Shown piece after piece: positions 31,670 through 42,119 of a stretch of DNA of 64,000 nt. The position numbers and the translations under genes are program-made. Within the stretch, counting starts at the first letter, position 1. The number at the start of each line of letters is the position of its first letter. Below the pieces are notes generated by a model. That model was not told where the DNA came from. It ran no database searches and saw only the letters and a list, made by a program, of their open reading frames with translations. The stretch comes from Valencia hispanica. Taxonomy: Eukaryota > Chordata > Actinopteri > Cyprinodontiformes > Valenciidae. The stretch spans positions 2,645,501 through 2,709,500 of the forward strand of contig OY747717.1 of NCBI GenBank assembly GCA_963556495.2, in the 5' to 3' direction.

Positions 31670-33230
31670 AAGAGTTTTCTGGAAGGCCTACTTTACACGT
31701 ACTTTGTTATTCCGTTTCAACACCCACAGGCCTAGTGTGGGTGTGGTTTATGACCTGTTGTAAACCCCTGTGTTGTAATAAAAGCTTTTGGGAGAGTGAA
31801 CTCGAGGGGAGTAGGCACTGAGCATTCTTGGAGAGAAGACACTGAGCATGCTCGATGCCTTTCTTCCCCCTTGTGAAGTCTTTTCACAAATACAACACAG
31901 AAGTGTCTTTCCTCATTCTGTTCTCTATGTTCTAGGGTGATATTTACCTAACATAACTACAATAGAATACTTTAGAATTTGATTGGTAAAAACAGGTTAT
32001 GACCAGATTCTTTTTTGTTTTGACCCCGTCGGTCAAAATGGCGGAACACAAACACGTCTAGCGCCACCTCTGGGTTGGAGGTTGGTCGTTCCAGAAGCTT
32101 TAATGTTAGCCAGACTGGATGTCTTGGTGTTGGTTTGAGGTGAAGTTGAAGAAGTTGGGGATGGTCTACACCCTTAATTATTCCATCCACTGGCAGTGAA
32201 AGAAGCCCCGCCTTCCATCTGTAGGAGGACAGTTTGCATCTTTATCCAGATGAAGCGGTGACACACCTGAAACGCTTCCAGTTACATATAGCTGTTTGAG
32301 CCGAAGATCTTGGAGTCTGCAGCCAAATGTTTAGATCTACAACTCGTATATTTACAGTAAAAAAAAAGGCAGAAAACTGCTGAGATGGTTGGTATCCTTG
32401 CTTTTTTTATTTTTTATTTTCCCCTTTTCTTTTTCTCAAACATCAAACGGCGACATTTTGTTCTGGCACCTGGTTCTGTGAGCCGTGTTGCAGCCCCAGC
32501 CTGTACATTACCGTTATCGCCTGATGCAGCTCAGCTTTTTCACTGAAGTGGTTTTGCTCTTTTTATGTAGCATCTGAGCACGCCACAGCTCCAAATAAAC
32601 ACACTTAGACTCACAAACCACAAAGGGCAGCCCCTCGGTGTGGCAGCCGTAGCTGCGCTGCATGTGGTGGCAAAACAAAACTGCTTCTTCATCTGTGGCT
32701 GTTTGAGTGTTGACTTGATTTTTTTTTTTTTTTAGGAGGGAGCAACGAATCACAACTCCCAGATTTAGGCTGCACCACATCTTTTCCTCTTTTTTTTCTC
32801 CGTCTCTCCCAGAATATCTCTTAACGTTCCCCTCTTTTCCTGTTTTCTGTTTGCTGACTCAACACCTCTGCCGTCCTTTTAAGCCTCCCAACACACACCG
32901 AGGCTGCTCAACATTACACATTAGCACAATGGTTATATTCAAAATGTGCTCCCTCTTGCCGTCGAACACGGCAACCTACATCTGAAGTTCATAAATCAGC
33001 TGCAGGTAAAAATAAATACGTTTTGTTGTTATTTTTAGACAGGTTTGGGGCTTTGTTATTGTGGGGGAAGAAAAAAATGACACAGGAAGCATCACATTTC
33101 TGCCAGGATTTACTAATTATTTCCATATATGTCTGGAGTGTAACAGTACATGTATTCAGATTCGGATTTGCCGGAACAGCCCTGTGAATTCGGTAACCCG
33201 CGTGTACCGAACGAATCCAGCTGTTTTCTA
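31670..33230. other. No gene recognised
   Basis: Mixed-composition DNA with a poly-T at 32718-32733. The frames (32514-32780 and others) show no known domain. Confidence 0.5.
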
Positions 33231-34157
33231 CCTGAATTCAATTCAGTTTATTTATATAGCGCCAATTCACAACAGATGTCATCTCAAGGCACTTAACAAG
33301 AAGTCATTTCAATACATTTATACAAACATTCCAATCAGTTAAAAAGTTTCCTATTTAAGGAATCCCAGCAGATTGCGTCAGTCATTGGCGTGAGGTTGGG
33401 CCCCGTTGATGCAGACTTTCCAACCACAGCAATCCTTCAGCAATCCCTCATACTGAGCAAGCATGTAGCGACGGTGGAGAGGAAAAACTCCCCTTTAACA
33501 GGAAGAAATCTCCAACAGAACCAGGCTCAGTAGGAGCGGCCATCTGCCACGACCGTCTGGGGGTTTGAGAAGACAGAGCAGAAACACAGAAGGAACAGAA
33601 GATCTGATATAAGATAACTTTCTATGTTACAGAAAGTAAAAAGTTGATAACAGGACACAGTGGATGTTCAGTTACTGAGAGCATCATCCCAGTCGATGCC
33701 CCCCGTCCAACAGGGCATTGCAGCCAAGCAGGATACCAGACCAGGTATATCTTCTATGGAGAGAAAAACACTGAGAGAAAACAAAGTTAACAGTCGAAAT
33801 AACAGAATGTACTGTAATACAACTGGAGAGTAGTAAGAGAAAAGGAAGTAGCAGAGTGAAGAAAATTGGTAAGTCTGTCCTCCAGCAGTTTAAGCCTATA
33901 GCAGCATAACTACAGAGATAGCTCAGGATGACCTTAGCCACTCTAACTATAAGCTTTATCAAAAAGGAAAGTTTTAAGCCTGGCCTTAAAAGTAAACAGA
34001 GTGTCTGCCTCACGGACTAAAGCTGGGAGCTGGTTCCACAGGAGAGGAGCCTGATAACTAAAAGATCTGCCTCCCATTCTACTTTTAGAAATCCTAGAAA
34101 CTACAAGTAAACCTGCAGTCTGAGAGCAAAGTGCTCTGTTAGGAACATATGGAACAA

Positions 34158-35003
34158 TCAGATCTCTGATGTATGATGGAGCTGATTATTATGGGCTTTA
34201 TATGTAAGATGGAGGATCTTAGATTCTATTCTGGATTTAACAGGGAGCCAATGAAGGGAAGCTAAAACAGGAGAAATGTGATCTCTCTTTTTAATATTCA
34301 TCAGAACTCTTGCTGCTGCATTCTGGATCAACTGAAGGCTTTTAATGGCATTTTGTGGACTTCCTGATAGTAAAGAATTACAGTAGTCCAGCCTTGAGGT
34401 AACAAATGCATGGACTAGTTTCTCAGCATCACTCCTGGACAGGATGTTTCTAATTTTAGCAATATTCCTGAGGTGAAAGAAGGAAATCCTAGAAACCTGT
34501 TTAATATGGGATTTAAATGTCAAGTCTTGGTCAAAAATAACGCCGAGGTTCTTTACGTTATTACTGGGGGCCAATTTAAAGCCATCCGGATGAAGTGATT
34601 GACTAATCAGTTTCTGTTTAAGAACTTCTGGTCCAAAGACAGCAACTTCTGTCTTGTCAGAATTTAAAAGCAAAAAGTTTAGGGTCATCCATGTTTTTAG
34701 GTCTTCCAGACATGCCTGTAATCTACCTAACTGACTGGGTTCATCAGGATTTATGGATAAATATAGTTGTGTATCATCTGCATAGCTGTGGAAATTTATC
34801 CCATGCTGCTTAATGATTCTACCAATTGGAAGCATATATATGATGAAAAGAATTGGTCCAAGCACAGAACCCTGTGGTACTCCTCAAGTAACCCTTGAGA
34901 GTGAAGAAGATTTATCATTTAGATGAACAAACTGGAATCTATCAGACAAATATGATTTAAACCAGCCTAGTGCTGTTCCTTTGATCCCTGCAACATGTTC
35001 AAG
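34158..35003 (-). pseudogene. L2-like reverse transcriptase, C-terminal half
   Basis: From 35003 down the sequence encodes 'LEHVAGIKGTALGWFKSYL', motif B '[13 protein letters not shown]'-like text, then '[10 protein letters not shown]' (catalytic Asp pair) and the thumb motifs '[13 protein letters not shown]', '[12 protein letters not shown]' and '[12 protein letters not shown]'. An in-frame break lies close to motif B (about 34866-34885). The upstream half is 2 kb away at 37047-37748 because of the nested LINE. Confidence 0.85.
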
Positions 35004-37043
35004 CCCACCACATGTGTTTTGGACCCGATTCCCACTTCATTTTTTAAGCCATTTTAGGGATGAGATTTTAACCATGATGAATTGTTCTCTTCAGACGGGG
35101 GTCTTTCTTGCCGCCTTTAAAGGGGCGGTAGTGAGGCCCCTGCTGAAGAAGAGCAATTTAGATTTTAATTATTTTAATAATTTTAGACCAGTATCTAACT
35201 TACCATTTTTAAGCAAGGTTTTAGAAAAGCTTGTTTTAATTCAACTTAATGATTTTATTAATGAGCATAATGTCCTGGAGAAATTTCAGTCTGGTTTTAG
35301 GGTGAACCACAGCACAGAGGCGGCCCTTCTGAAGATTTTTAATGATTTTAGAATAAATTATGACGCTCAGAAGGTGACAGTGTTGGTTCTACTGGATCTA
35401 AGCGCTGCCTTTGATACAGTAGACCACACTATTCTTTTAACCCGTTTAAAACAGATCGGCCTCTCTGGTGATGTTCACAAATGGTTTACATCCTATCTCA
35501 CAGACAGGACTTTTATGGTAAGTTTAGATACCTGCTCTTCTAGGGTCCACAGGATTACATGTGGTGTGCCCCAGGGTTCAATTTTAGGCCCAGTGCTTTT
35601 TAACCTCTATATGCTCCCTCTTGGCGGCGTCATCAGGAGACATGGAGTTAACTTTCACAGTTATGCTGATGATACACAGCTATACATCTCCATGTCTCCC
35701 GATGACACACGGCCAATGGATGCACTTTTTAACTGCATTTTAGACATTAAATCCTGGATGGCAGAAAACTTTCTCCAGCTCAACCAGGACAAAACCGAAG
35801 TTTTAGTCATCGGTCCTGAGGCTCAGAGAGAGAAACTTTTACCAAAACTACAATCACTGTCTTTTTTAATCCCTCTTTACAAGTGAAGAACCTGAGCGTG
35901 ATTTTTGACTCTGAGCTGACTTTTATTCTTCACATAAAAAATATTACTAAAATAGGTTTTTATCAACTAAAGAACATCGCCAGAGTCCGCCCCATTCTCT
36001 CTCGGGCCAACACGGAGACACTGATGCTTTTATCACCAGTAGGATTGATCACTGTAATGCCCTGCTTTCTGGTCTTCCCAAAAAGAGTATATCAGGTTTA
36101 CAACTCCTACAAAATTCAGCAGCACGTGTCCTGATGAAGACCAGGAGGCGGGAGCACATTAAACCTGTTTTAAAATCATTGCATTGGCTCCCCGTACATT
36201 TTAGGATCGACTTTAAGGTTCTTTTAATGGTTTTTAAGTGTCTTAATGGTCTTGGGCCTTCTTATCTCTCTGAACTGCTATTACCATATAAAACCTTCAC
36301 GGTCTCTGCGCTCCTCTGGCTCCTTGTCAACCCTAAAAGTCAGGACACACACGCATGGCGAGGCGTCTTTCCAGTTTTATGGCCCTCATCTCTGGAACAG
36401 GCTGCCAGAGAACCTCAGGGCTGCAGAGAACGTTCGTGTTTTTAAGAGCAGGCTCAAAACTCACCTTTTTAGCTTAGCTTTTAACTGATTATTATTTATC
36501 ACTGTTTATTTGCTCTGCATGTTTTATATGATTATATGTTAATCAGTTTTGCTATTTAATCTTAGCACATTAATTTACTGTTTCTTTTTATACTTTAATT
36601 TATCTTAATCCCCGTTCCAGTGTTTCCTCTGTGGGAGCCCTCTGCCCCGGGAGCGGTGGTTGGCTGTAACTGCCTGGGTGCTCTCCAGGTGGAGCTTGGG
36701 TGGAGGTGGGGGTCTTGGCCTTGCCTCCACTGGGTGCCCTGTGTCGGTGCCTCGGCTGCTGCTGTTAATCTACTGCTCCCGGTGCTGATGGCTCCTCTGA
36801 TGGCGTTTCCTTGCATGGTTCATCTACACTCGGCCCAATGTCCTTTTAACTTTTTCTTTTAACTGTGTGTGTGCATGGGAGATGGGTTGGGGGGAGGGGG
36901 GTATAACTGTGACCATGCTTTTAAATCTGTGGGGGAGGGAAAGGAAGGTGGTTTTATGTGGGGTCATTTTAATCTGTAAAGCACTTTGTGATGCAACTTC
37001 TTGTATGAAAAGCGCTTTATAAATAAAGTTTGATTTGATTTGA
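35004..37043 (+). mobile_element. Second L2-like LINE nested inside the first
   Basis: This plus-strand element is 5'-truncated. It carries most of a reverse transcriptase, a 3' UTR with a G-rich middle (36610-36950) and the 3' end 'aagcgctttataaataaag' followed by TTGAT-type tail repeats, characteristic of L2-type LINEs. It sits between codons for 'LLE' and 'LEH' of the host LINE, in opposite orientation. No long target duplication is visible and about 3 host bases seem to be missing. Confidence 0.88.
35012..36488 (+). pseudogene. L2-like reverse transcriptase (nested copy)
   Basis: The frame shows the palm in order: 'AAFKGAVVRPLLKKSNLD', '[17 protein letters not shown]', 'FQSGFRVNHSTEAALLKI', '[19 protein letters not shown]' (motif A), 'GVPQGSILGPVLFNLYMLPL' (motif B) and '[18 protein letters not shown]' (motif C with YADD). 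It stops at 35886 and continues in other frames: 35883-36134 'NLSVIFDSELTF' and 36134-36488 '[18 protein letters not shown]', then '[19 protein letters not shown]'. So the catalytic core is intact in one frame, but the C-terminus is frameshifted at least twice. Confidence 0.88.
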
Positions 37044-37046
37044 TTC

Positions 37047-37748
37047 TAGGAGAATATTATGATCGACTGTGTCAAAAGCAGCACTGAGATCTAACAAAAC
37101 CAGAACAGACACCAGTCCATTATCTGAGGCCATGAGAATATCATTAGTAATCTTCACCAGTGCTGTTTCAGTGCTATGATGAGCTCTAAAACCTGACTGA
37201 AACTCTTCAAACAGCTCGTTACTGTTTAGATGCTCACAGACTTGATTAGCAACAATTTTCTCAATGATTTTCGATAAGAAAGGAAGGTTAGATATAGGTC
37301 TGTAATTCACTAAGTCATCTTGATCAAGGGAAGGTTTCTTGAGTAAAGGTTTAATTACAGCTATTTTAAATTCCTGTGGTACGTATCCGTTTACTAAGGA
37401 TAAATTCATCATATCCAAAATGGGGCCAGGAACCAAATCGAACACTTCCTTAATTAATTTGGTTGGGATTGGGTCCAACATACAAGTTGAAGGTTTAGAT
37501 GAGGCTAATATTTTTGATAATTCCGAAAGCTCGACTGAATCAAAACAGCCTAAGCACAAATGAGGTTCTACAGTTCTTTCCGATGCTGCCTCATTTACTG
37601 AGGAAGAAGTAAACATGTTTGGGAGGATGCCAATGATTTTATTTTTAATAGAATTAATTTTATTTGTGAAGAATCCCATAAAATCATCACTGCTAAGAGC
37701 TGGGGGAATAGTTGGCTCAACAGAGCTATGACTGTGTAAGTTTGGCAA
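37047..37748 (-). pseudogene. L2-like reverse transcriptase, N-terminal half
   Basis: The frame encodes '[20 protein letters not shown]', '[19 protein letters not shown]', '[20 protein letters not shown]', '[16 protein letters not shown]', '[18 protein letters not shown]' and '[19 protein letters not shown]'. It then runs into the tail of the nested LINE. This is the first half of the palm up to motif A. Its continuation is at 35003-34158. Confidence 0.88.
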
Positions 37749-38109
37749 CTGTACTAAAAAGAAACCTAGGATTGTTTTTATTCGCCTCTATTAATGATGA
37801 AAAATATGCTGTTCTAGCTTGTCGAAGGCTCTTTTTATACAGCAGTAGACTGTTATTCCAGGTTAAATAGGAATCCTCTAGATGTGTAGAGCGCCATTTT
37901 CTCTCCAACTTCCTAGTATTCTGCTTTAAAGTACGCAACTCTGCGTTAAACCAAGGAGTCAGCCTCCTATGGCTAGCCACTTTCTTTTTTAAGGGGGCTA
38001 CACTATCTAATGCCAAACGCAATGAGGACGTAACGCTGTGAACCAGACCATCAATTTCTGAAGGGTTAGAGATAGAATTGCTGCCATCCACTGTGTTACT
38101 CTGAGACAC
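37726..38109 (-). pseudogene. L2-like LINE linker between endonuclease and RT
   Basis: 127 codons encode 'SVTSSLRLALDSVAPLKKK', 'HRRLTPWFNAELRTLKQNTR', 'LERKWRSTHLEDSYLTWNNS' and '[20 protein letters not shown]', the standard spacer that follows the endonuclease in L2/CR1-type ORF2. It is frameshifted relative to the neighbouring frame. Confidence 0.85.
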
Positions 38110-38295
38110 TGAGGAAAGTAAGAATGGAACAGATTCTTTAAAAATTGTTACAGCATTGTCTGATAAAGCTCTACTATAATGAAATTTTCTTTCATATTTA
38201 AGCTGGTCAGTTAAAGTAAATTCAAAAGTTATCAGGAAGTGGTCAGACAGGACCGGGTTATGTGGGTGGACTGTTATTTCCTCACACTCAATGCC

Positions 38296-38823
38296 TTATG
38301 TCAGTACAAGGTCCAAAGTGTGTTTACCCAAGTGGGTCGATCCCTGTACTTTTTGAGTAAAGCCAATTGAGTCTAAAATAGCATTAAAGGCTGCATTTAG
38401 GCTATCACTTTCAGTATCCACATGAATATTAAAGTCCCCCACTATAATGACCCTATCAGTATTTAATACTAAATCAGATAAGAAATGTGAGATCTGATCC
38501 AAGAATTGAGACAAAGGGCCTGGTGGACGATACAAAACCACAAACAAAAATGGTCTTAATGTTTTGCAACTTGGATGAGGAAAATTAAGGGTTAGATGTT
38601 CAAAAGAACTGTAGCTATCAATTGGTCTGGGACTAATTAGTAAATCAGAACGAAAAATGGTTGCAACTCCTCCTCCTCGCCCAGTATTTCTAGGAATGTG
38701 AAAATTTAAATGACTGGAAAGAGTTGACTCATTTATACTGACATAATCCTCCTGCTGCAACCAGGTTTCTGTGAGACAAAGCAAATCAATGTGATTATCA
38801 CAAATCAAGTCATTTACTAACAA
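38296..38823 (-). pseudogene. L2-like LINE AP endonuclease
   Basis: The frame encodes '[20 protein letters not shown]' with the catalytic Glu, '[14 protein letters not shown]', '[12 protein letters not shown]', '[17 protein letters not shown]' with the GDFN box, and '[16 protein letters not shown]'. The last SDH box lies beyond a break; plus-strand 'gaagtggtcagacaggac' at about 38235-38252 reverse-translates to SDHFLI-type text. It is an old but well-preserved domain. Confidence 0.88.
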
Positions 38824-39079
38824 TGTCTTTGAGGAGAGAGATCTTATGTTTAATAAACCACATTTATTTTGATTTATTTTTCTGTTCAGTCAAAGTCGCA
38901 TTTATCTTTATGAGATTTCCATAATTTGCTTTTGTTGGCTTAATTTATAATCCATTTAATCTTGGCCGTGGGCAAGACACTGTTTCTATAGGGTAATGGG
39001 TGGGTAACAGTACAGAAGCAGCAGAGAGGTGGGTTAAACTACGACTCTGCTTCCTGGTCTGGACCCTGGGTTGTCAGTG

Positions 39080-39206
39080 TTTTGGAGGACTAATAAATTC
39101 GGCCATATTCCTAGAAAGAAGAGCTGCTCCATCCAAAGTGGGATGGATGCCGTCTCTCCGGATCAGACCAGGTTTTCCCCAAAAGGTTCACCAGTTATCA
39201 ATGTAA
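39080..39206 (-). pseudogene. L2-like LINE ORF1 relic (esterase-like end)
   Basis: The minus strand encodes 'IDNW', a stop, then 'TFWGKPGLIRRDGIHPTLDG' and 'AALLSRNMAEFI'. The DGIHPT sequence is the C-terminal catalytic block (Asp...His) of the SGNH-esterase-like ORF1 found in many CR1/L2-type LINEs. An in-frame TGA is present. The start of ORF1 lies beyond the truncation. Confidence 0.65.
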
Positions 39207-39239
39207 CCCACATCGTTTGCAGAACACATGCAGAATGAT

Positions 39240-40584
39240 TATGTGCGGAATAACGTTTCTGCAGGGCAACTTTAAAAAGCGACACCAAAACAAAACAGAA
39301 AGGTCTCCCAGCTGTCACTAAACTCTGCTATTTGGGAACATTAATGGTTTCTCATGCAGCTACGGTAGAAAAAGAAAGATGGACCGAACCAGAACTTTGT
39401 CAGTGAACGCATCTTTCAACAGCAATAAGGTCCACAACACGCTCTGCTCTGAACTGAATCACTCACCTGAAACAATAAGCTGAATGGAAACATCACTGAC
39501 ACTAGAGAAAAACCAGCTGACGTCCAACATGGCTACCAGTAGCATCCAATCAGCCCAAACTCATTATTTTGTTTTAAATGCCAGTCGGAGGAATCCCTGT
39601 TGATGATAAGGGTTTTCCCAAACAGCTGCCCATGCTGCATTCAAGTACAGCTTGGAAACTAGGCTGTTGAAATGTCAAAACAACTCCAAAGTGATTTAAG
39701 CATGTTTTATTCTCAAATATGGGCAAAGAATAATAATATTTATAATATAATAATTTCTAAACATTAACACTGACTGTTTTCAAGTATGTCTTATGTCCGC
39801 TTGTACTATTTTATTTATTTTTAAAAATCCAATCAAAGCTCCAGTCAGTTCTATACTTTACACTTTTTTTTATTTGTAGAACATAATACAATCTAATTAA
39901 TTTCAAGGAATTGAAAGGAAGGAATTTGGGGAAAAAAGGTTTTTTGTTAAATGCTGATCAAAGTTAAAATAAAAAAAGTCTAATGCACATTTGTATTTTT
40001 ATTTTTTTTTTATTACAGTGTACCAAAAACATACTGACCCATGATTCTTGTGTCCCGTTACACCCCTAATATTTATGCAGGTAAACATGAAATCAGACTT
40101 TTTTTTTCCCCATGCCATTTATTGTGAAGTTAGCAACAGACACACACACAAAAATGTCAATGTGCGTATTTTATTTCATTCTCTTCCCTATTTTGGTCCT
40201 GGATACATTTGACGTGTGTGTGTGTGTGTGTGTTTAGCGCCATTTACTTACGGGACAAGTTCACTGAAGTGAGAACCTGACATGAACTTAACCTCCGTTC
40301 CCTCCTTCTAACTCCTTCACCTTCTGTACGCCCTGGCAAATGCGCACATTTACAGTGAATACGTCCTGTAGACACCTGTGTAAACCAACATCCACCCTCA
40401 CAGGCTCAGAAAGTCAGAGAGGAGAAGTTTAAACATGTGAGATTTAACACCTGCTGAGTTCCTCCTAATGAAAAGAACCTCAGTTACTCCTCAGGTGTTT
40501 TTAGCTGTTACTAATTGTCACTTTCACCTGTGCGAACAGGTGGAGCTGCTGGGGTGGAGGTTCATCTGGTTCATCCCTTATATA
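39240..40584. other. No gene recognised; simple repeats
   Basis: AT-rich DNA with a short (TG)n at 40215-40233. Nothing else is recognised. Confidence 0.5.
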
Positions 40585-40586
40585 TA

Positions 40587-41628
40587 CAGTGGCTTGCAAA
40601 AGTATTCGGCCCCCTTGAACTTTTCCACATTTTGTCACATTACAGCCACAAACATGAATCAGTTTTATTGGAATTCCACGTGAAAGACCAAAACAAAGTG
40701 GTGTACACGTGAGAAGTGGAACGACAATCATACATGATTCCAAACATTTTTTACTAATAAATAACTGAAAAGTGGGGTGTGCATAATTATTCAGCCCCCT
40801 TTGGTCTGAGTGCAGTCAGTTGCCCATAGACATTGCCTGATGAGTGCTAATGACTAAATAGAGGCACCTGTGTGTAATCTAATGTCAGTACAAATACAGC
40901 TGCCCTGTGACGGCCTCAGAGGTTGTCTAAGAGAATGTTGGGAGCAACAACACCATGAAGTCCAAAGAACACACCAGACAGGTCAGGGATACAGTTATTG
41001 AGAAATTTAAAGCAGGCTTAGGCTACAAAAAGATTTCCCAAGCCTTGAACATCCCACGGAGCGCTGTTCAAGCCATCATTCAGAAATGGAAGGAGTATGG
41101 CACAACTGTAAACCTACCAAGACAAGGCCGTCCACCTAAACTCACAGGCCGAACAAGGAGAGCGCTGATCAGAAATGCAGCCAAGAGGCCCATGGTGACT
41201 CTGGATGAGCTGCAGAGATCTACAGCTCAGGTGGGGGAATCTGTCCATAGGACAACTATTAGTGGTGCACTGCACAAAGTTGGCCTTTAAGGAAGAGTGG
41301 CAAGAAGAAAGCCATTGTTAAAGGAAAACCATAAGAAGTCCTGTTTGCAGTTTGCCACAAGCCATGTGGGGGACACAGCAAACATGTGGAAGAAGGTGCT
41401 CTGGTCAGATGAGACCAAAATGCAGAACTAACACTGCACATCACTCTGAACACACCATCCCCACTGTCAAATATGGTGGGGGCAGCATCATGCTCTGGGG
41501 CTGCTTCTCTTCATCTTCTGGTATTGTTCTTTCACCTGGAATTCCAATAAAATTGATTCATGTTTGTGGCTGTAATGTGACAAAATGTGGAAAAGTTCAA
41601 GGGGGTCGAATACTTTTGCAAGCTATTG
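40587..41628 (+). mobile_element. Tc1-like transposon, internally deleted
   Basis: The left end 'cagtggcttgcaaaagtatt' and the right end (reverse complement 'caatagcttgcaaaagtatt') are inverted repeats flanked by TA (40585-40586 and 41629-41630), the Tc1/mariner target. At 1042 bp it is shorter than a usual Tc1 (about 1.3-1.7 kb), because the transposase C-terminal third is missing. The TIRs extend about 100 bp ('gaacttttccacattttgtc'). Confidence 0.88.
40955..41430 (+). pseudogene. Tc1-like transposase, truncated
   Basis: The ATG frame begins 'MKSKEHTRQVRDTVIEKFKA' and continues 'GYKKISQALNIPRSAVQAII' and 'LPRQGRPPKLTGRTRRALIR', the paired-like DNA-binding domain with its GRPP hinge. It then runs to 'TTISGALHKVGL' and a stop at 41288-41290, where Tc1 proteins normally continue. 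Further text reads '[15 protein letters not shown]', so the first catalytic Asp block is recognisable. '[18 protein letters not shown]' follows in another frame, and the element then jumps to the right TIR. The last catalytic residues are lost. Confidence 0.88.
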
Positions 41629-41639
41629 TACTTCAATAT

Positions 41640-42115
41640 ACTCTGGAAATAAATCATCTTTAAAGGAATGGCAACGAAACAGAATATCCTACCAAATATT
41701 GTATCGAGGCAATTGCAACTACTGCACATTATTATTATTATTTCAACGCCGACAGCGATTAGATGTTTTGTGCAGCTCTGCACAAACTCAGAAATATGTA
41801 GGCCTAACTTTCTATAGACATTTAAAACATTTACCAAACGCTGTACATAGTTTCACCGTTCAATATAATAGGAATTTGGTAATAAAAGTGGGAAAACAAA
41901 CATAATCTGAAACCTTTTATTTTAAACAACGTTAAGCTCTCTAGTTGTATCTTCAAATGTTCAGGAAAGCATCATCATCTATTATCTTGGCTCCAGTTAT
42001 TTTAGTTTCCCTTAGCTAACCGTGTCTTGTCTTGTTTTATTGATGTTTTACTGATCTCAGCTCAGCTAATCATAGTTTGTCTTATCGTATTTAGCTCATC
42101 TAGAAACAAACATTA
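41640..42115. other. No gene recognised
   Basis: AT-rich sequence. 41990-42110 has TTAGCT-type wording similar to the 55.9-57.0 kb region but shorter. Confidence 0.5.
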
Positions 42116-42119
42116 GGAG

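Larger units (their letters stand above)
33234..39230 (-). mobile_element. L2-like LINE, long copy split by another LINE
   Basis: Read from 39230 down, the element has an ORF1-like relic (39206-39080), an endonuclease (38823-38296), a linker (38109-37726), the reverse transcriptase N-terminal half (37748-37047), then a foreign plus-strand LINE (35004-37043). The reverse transcriptase C-terminal half (35003-34158) and 3' UTR follow, ending at 'gaattcaattcagtttattt' on the plus strand (about 33234). Without the insert it is about 4 kb. It contains stops and frameshifts and is inactive. Confidence 0.88.

Noticed and set aside
36595..36862. Frames in the G-rich 3' UTR of the nested LINE
   Set aside because: They lie between the reverse transcriptase end and the tail repeats, with no motif. 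G-rich composition keeps both strands open.
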